A DNA stretch of 47,882 bases from Blastochloris sulfoviridis (lineage in GTDB: Bacteria; Pseudomonadota; Alphaproteobacteria; Rhizobiales; Xanthobacteraceae), in contig NZ_VWPL01000024.1 of assembly GCF_008630065.1 (NCBI RefSeq), forward strand, positions 1 to 47,882, in the 5' to 3' direction. The notes under the pieces were generated by a model. That model saw nothing but the letters and a program-made list of their open reading frames with translations. It did not search any database and was not told the origin of the DNA. The first letter of the stretch is position 1; each line of letters opens with the position of its first letter. This document shows, piece after piece, positions 47,068-47,882 of the stretch. Both the position numbers and the translations under genes were made by a program.

Positions 47068-47288
47068 ACGCGCCCCTCCCCGCGCCGGCGAAGCGCGGGC
47101 TGCGGCAGGCGCGCAACACCTCGGCGCAAAGTGGCCCCCGCGAAACCCGCTTCATTGACGGGCGCGGCGCGCTGCCGCTCTATCCAAGGCATCCTGATTC
47201 TGGCGCCGCGAGGTCTTCGCGCCCTCCATCCTCCTTCCGTGCCGTGTTCCGTCGGGCCGGTTTGCGCCGGCCCGCGCGAGGTTTTACG

Positions 47289-47624
47289 ATGCGTTTTCCC
47301 CGCCCCCTTTTGTCCGCCATCGCCGCCCTGGGCCTGTCGGTCACCCATGCTGCCGCCGTCGAGACCGAGACGTTCGTGATCTCCAATTTCGACGGCTACG
47401 GCGTCGACCAGTGCCTGGCGGAGGGCCGCCCATGCGGACAGGCGGCGGCGGCGGCTTGGTGCCACAGCCGCGACTACCAGACCGTGGTCGATTTCGGCCG
47501 CCTCGACCGCACCAACTCCACCAGCGCACGGCCGACCGCCCAGCCCGCCCAAGGCACCCAGGTTGCCGCCAATTGCACGGGCCGCGCCTGCGGCGAGCTC
47601 ATCGCCATCATCTGCGCGCGCTGA
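47289..47624 (+). CDS. Small secreted cysteine-containing protein
   Basis: Protein of 111 residues with a clear signal peptide (RFPRPLLSAIAALGLSVTHAAA, cut near AAA-VE about 23; shown as a hydrophobic core SAIAALGLSV after RPR). The mature part has about six cysteines (QCLAEG, PCGQ, WCHS, NCTGRACGE, IIC), suggesting disulfides outside the cytoplasm. The ATG at 47289 has 'gcgagg' upstream. No named family is recognised. Confidence 0.75.
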   Translation: MRFPRPLLSAIAALGLSVTHAAAVETETFVISNFDGYGVDQCLAEGRPCGQAAAAAWCHSRDYQTVVDFGRLDRTNSTSARPTAQPAQGTQVAANCTGRACGELIAIICAR

Positions 47625-47633
47625 CGCCCCGCC

Positions 47634-47740
47634 TGTCGTCCCGGGCAAGCGGCGCCAGCCGCGCAACCCGGGACCGTTCGCAGAAAAGGGAGCCTTTCCG
47701 GCACACGATCCCGGCTCGGCGCGACGTCCGGGATGACAAC
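47634..47740. repeat. Family A intergenic repeat (copy 6)
   Basis: 'gtcgtcccgggcaagcgg', 'cccgggaccgttcgcag', centre 'ctttccggcacacg' and a truncated right arm 'gacgtccgggatgac'. Confidence 0.75.
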
Positions 47741-47749
47741 AGACGTGAG

Positions 47750-47789
47750 GTCGTCGTCCCGGGCAAGCGCGCGTGGCGCGCGCGAGCAA
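47750..47789. repeat. Family A intergenic repeat, left half only, next to IS110
   Basis: 'gtcgtcgtcccgggcaagcg' and 'cgcgcgagc' are present, then the repeat stops where the transposase end begins. Other copies continue with 'ccgggacc'. Confidence 0.65.
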
Positions 47790-47792
47790 CTG

Positions 47793-47882
47793 TCATGCGG
47801 CTTTGGGGTCTCGCCAGGGTTTGTTGTCTCGAATCATGGCGTTGAGGATGGTCAGGAGCTTTCGGGCGATGGCGATGAGGGC
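47793..47882 (-). mobile_element. IS110-family transposase, C-terminal end (cut by window edge)
   Basis: The minus strand reads ALIAIARKLLTILNAMIRDN then KPWRDPKAA and a TGA at 47793-47795. This is the characteristic C-terminus of IS110 DEDD transposases. Only 29 codons plus the stop are in the window; the rest of the gene and the other end of the element lie beyond it. Confidence 0.8.

Overview
The window is GC-rich chromosomal DNA of an alphaproteobacterium, most likely a member of the Rhizobiales (Hyphomicrobiales). The evidence is an alphaproteobacterial gene order (rpoZ, rsh, pdxJ, acpS, lepB, rnc, era), a GTTC-N7-GTTC LexA box between ssb and uvrA, an alphaproteobacterial-type ParC, an NDUFS4-like complex I subunit, and families of dispersed intergenic palindromes typical of Rhizobiales genomes. 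The species cannot be fixed from the sequence alone. No rRNA or CRISPR array is present.

Layout. 1-6.3 kb: an orphan HWE-type sensor kinase, then divergent ssb and uvrA sharing an SOS box. 6.3-8.1 kb: an AT-rich two-gene island (HAD hydrolase plus membrane protein) and a decayed gene. 8.3-12.6 kb: a small membrane protein, a SLOG-fold molybdenum-carrier-like protein, parC and a ParDE toxin-antitoxin pair. 12.6-19.1 kb: a two-gene RND efflux operon behind a long palindrome, then a divergent LysR/EamA pair. 19.1-22.6 kb: bpt, a DUF2283 protein, an AT-rich island with an HsdR-N-like nuclease abutting tRNA-Arg(TCT), an NDUFS4-like protein and tRNA-Pro(TGG). 22.7-28 kb: a DUF192 protein and a two-domain cold-shock protein, then a Wzz/BY-kinase gene with a small membrane protein, and a DUF2269 protein. 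28.4-38.3 kb: the housekeeping block recO, (cytochrome c peroxidase, opposite strand), era, rnc, lepB, acpS, pdxJ, rsh, rpoZ. 38.6-47.6 kb: NYN nuclease plus uracil-DNA glycosylase, an exported superoxide dismutase, a LOG-family protein, citramalate synthase, a GNAT acetyltransferase, a DUF559 nuclease overlapping cysS, and two small proteins. The window ends inside an IS110-family transposase.

The most striking feature is the repeat ecology. Four named palindromic repeat families (A, B, C and a RIME-like 102-106 bp element) fill the intergenic gaps. Copies of family C lie in frame inside uvrA and in the open frame of a DUF559 gene. A RIME-like element is nested inside a family-C copy with a recognisable empty-site counterpart elsewhere in the window. 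The IS110 transposase end interrupts a family-A copy. Short family-B ends supply the stop codons of three unrelated genes. Together these show repeats that move, nest and reshape coding sequence.

Working groupings: DNA repair and SOS (ssb, uvrA, recO, uracil-DNA glycosylase), translation and stringent response (rsh, rpoZ, era, rnc, cysS), oxidative-stress defence (cytochrome c peroxidase, exported SOD), export (RND, EamA), and accessory or defence-like genes in the AT-rich islands.
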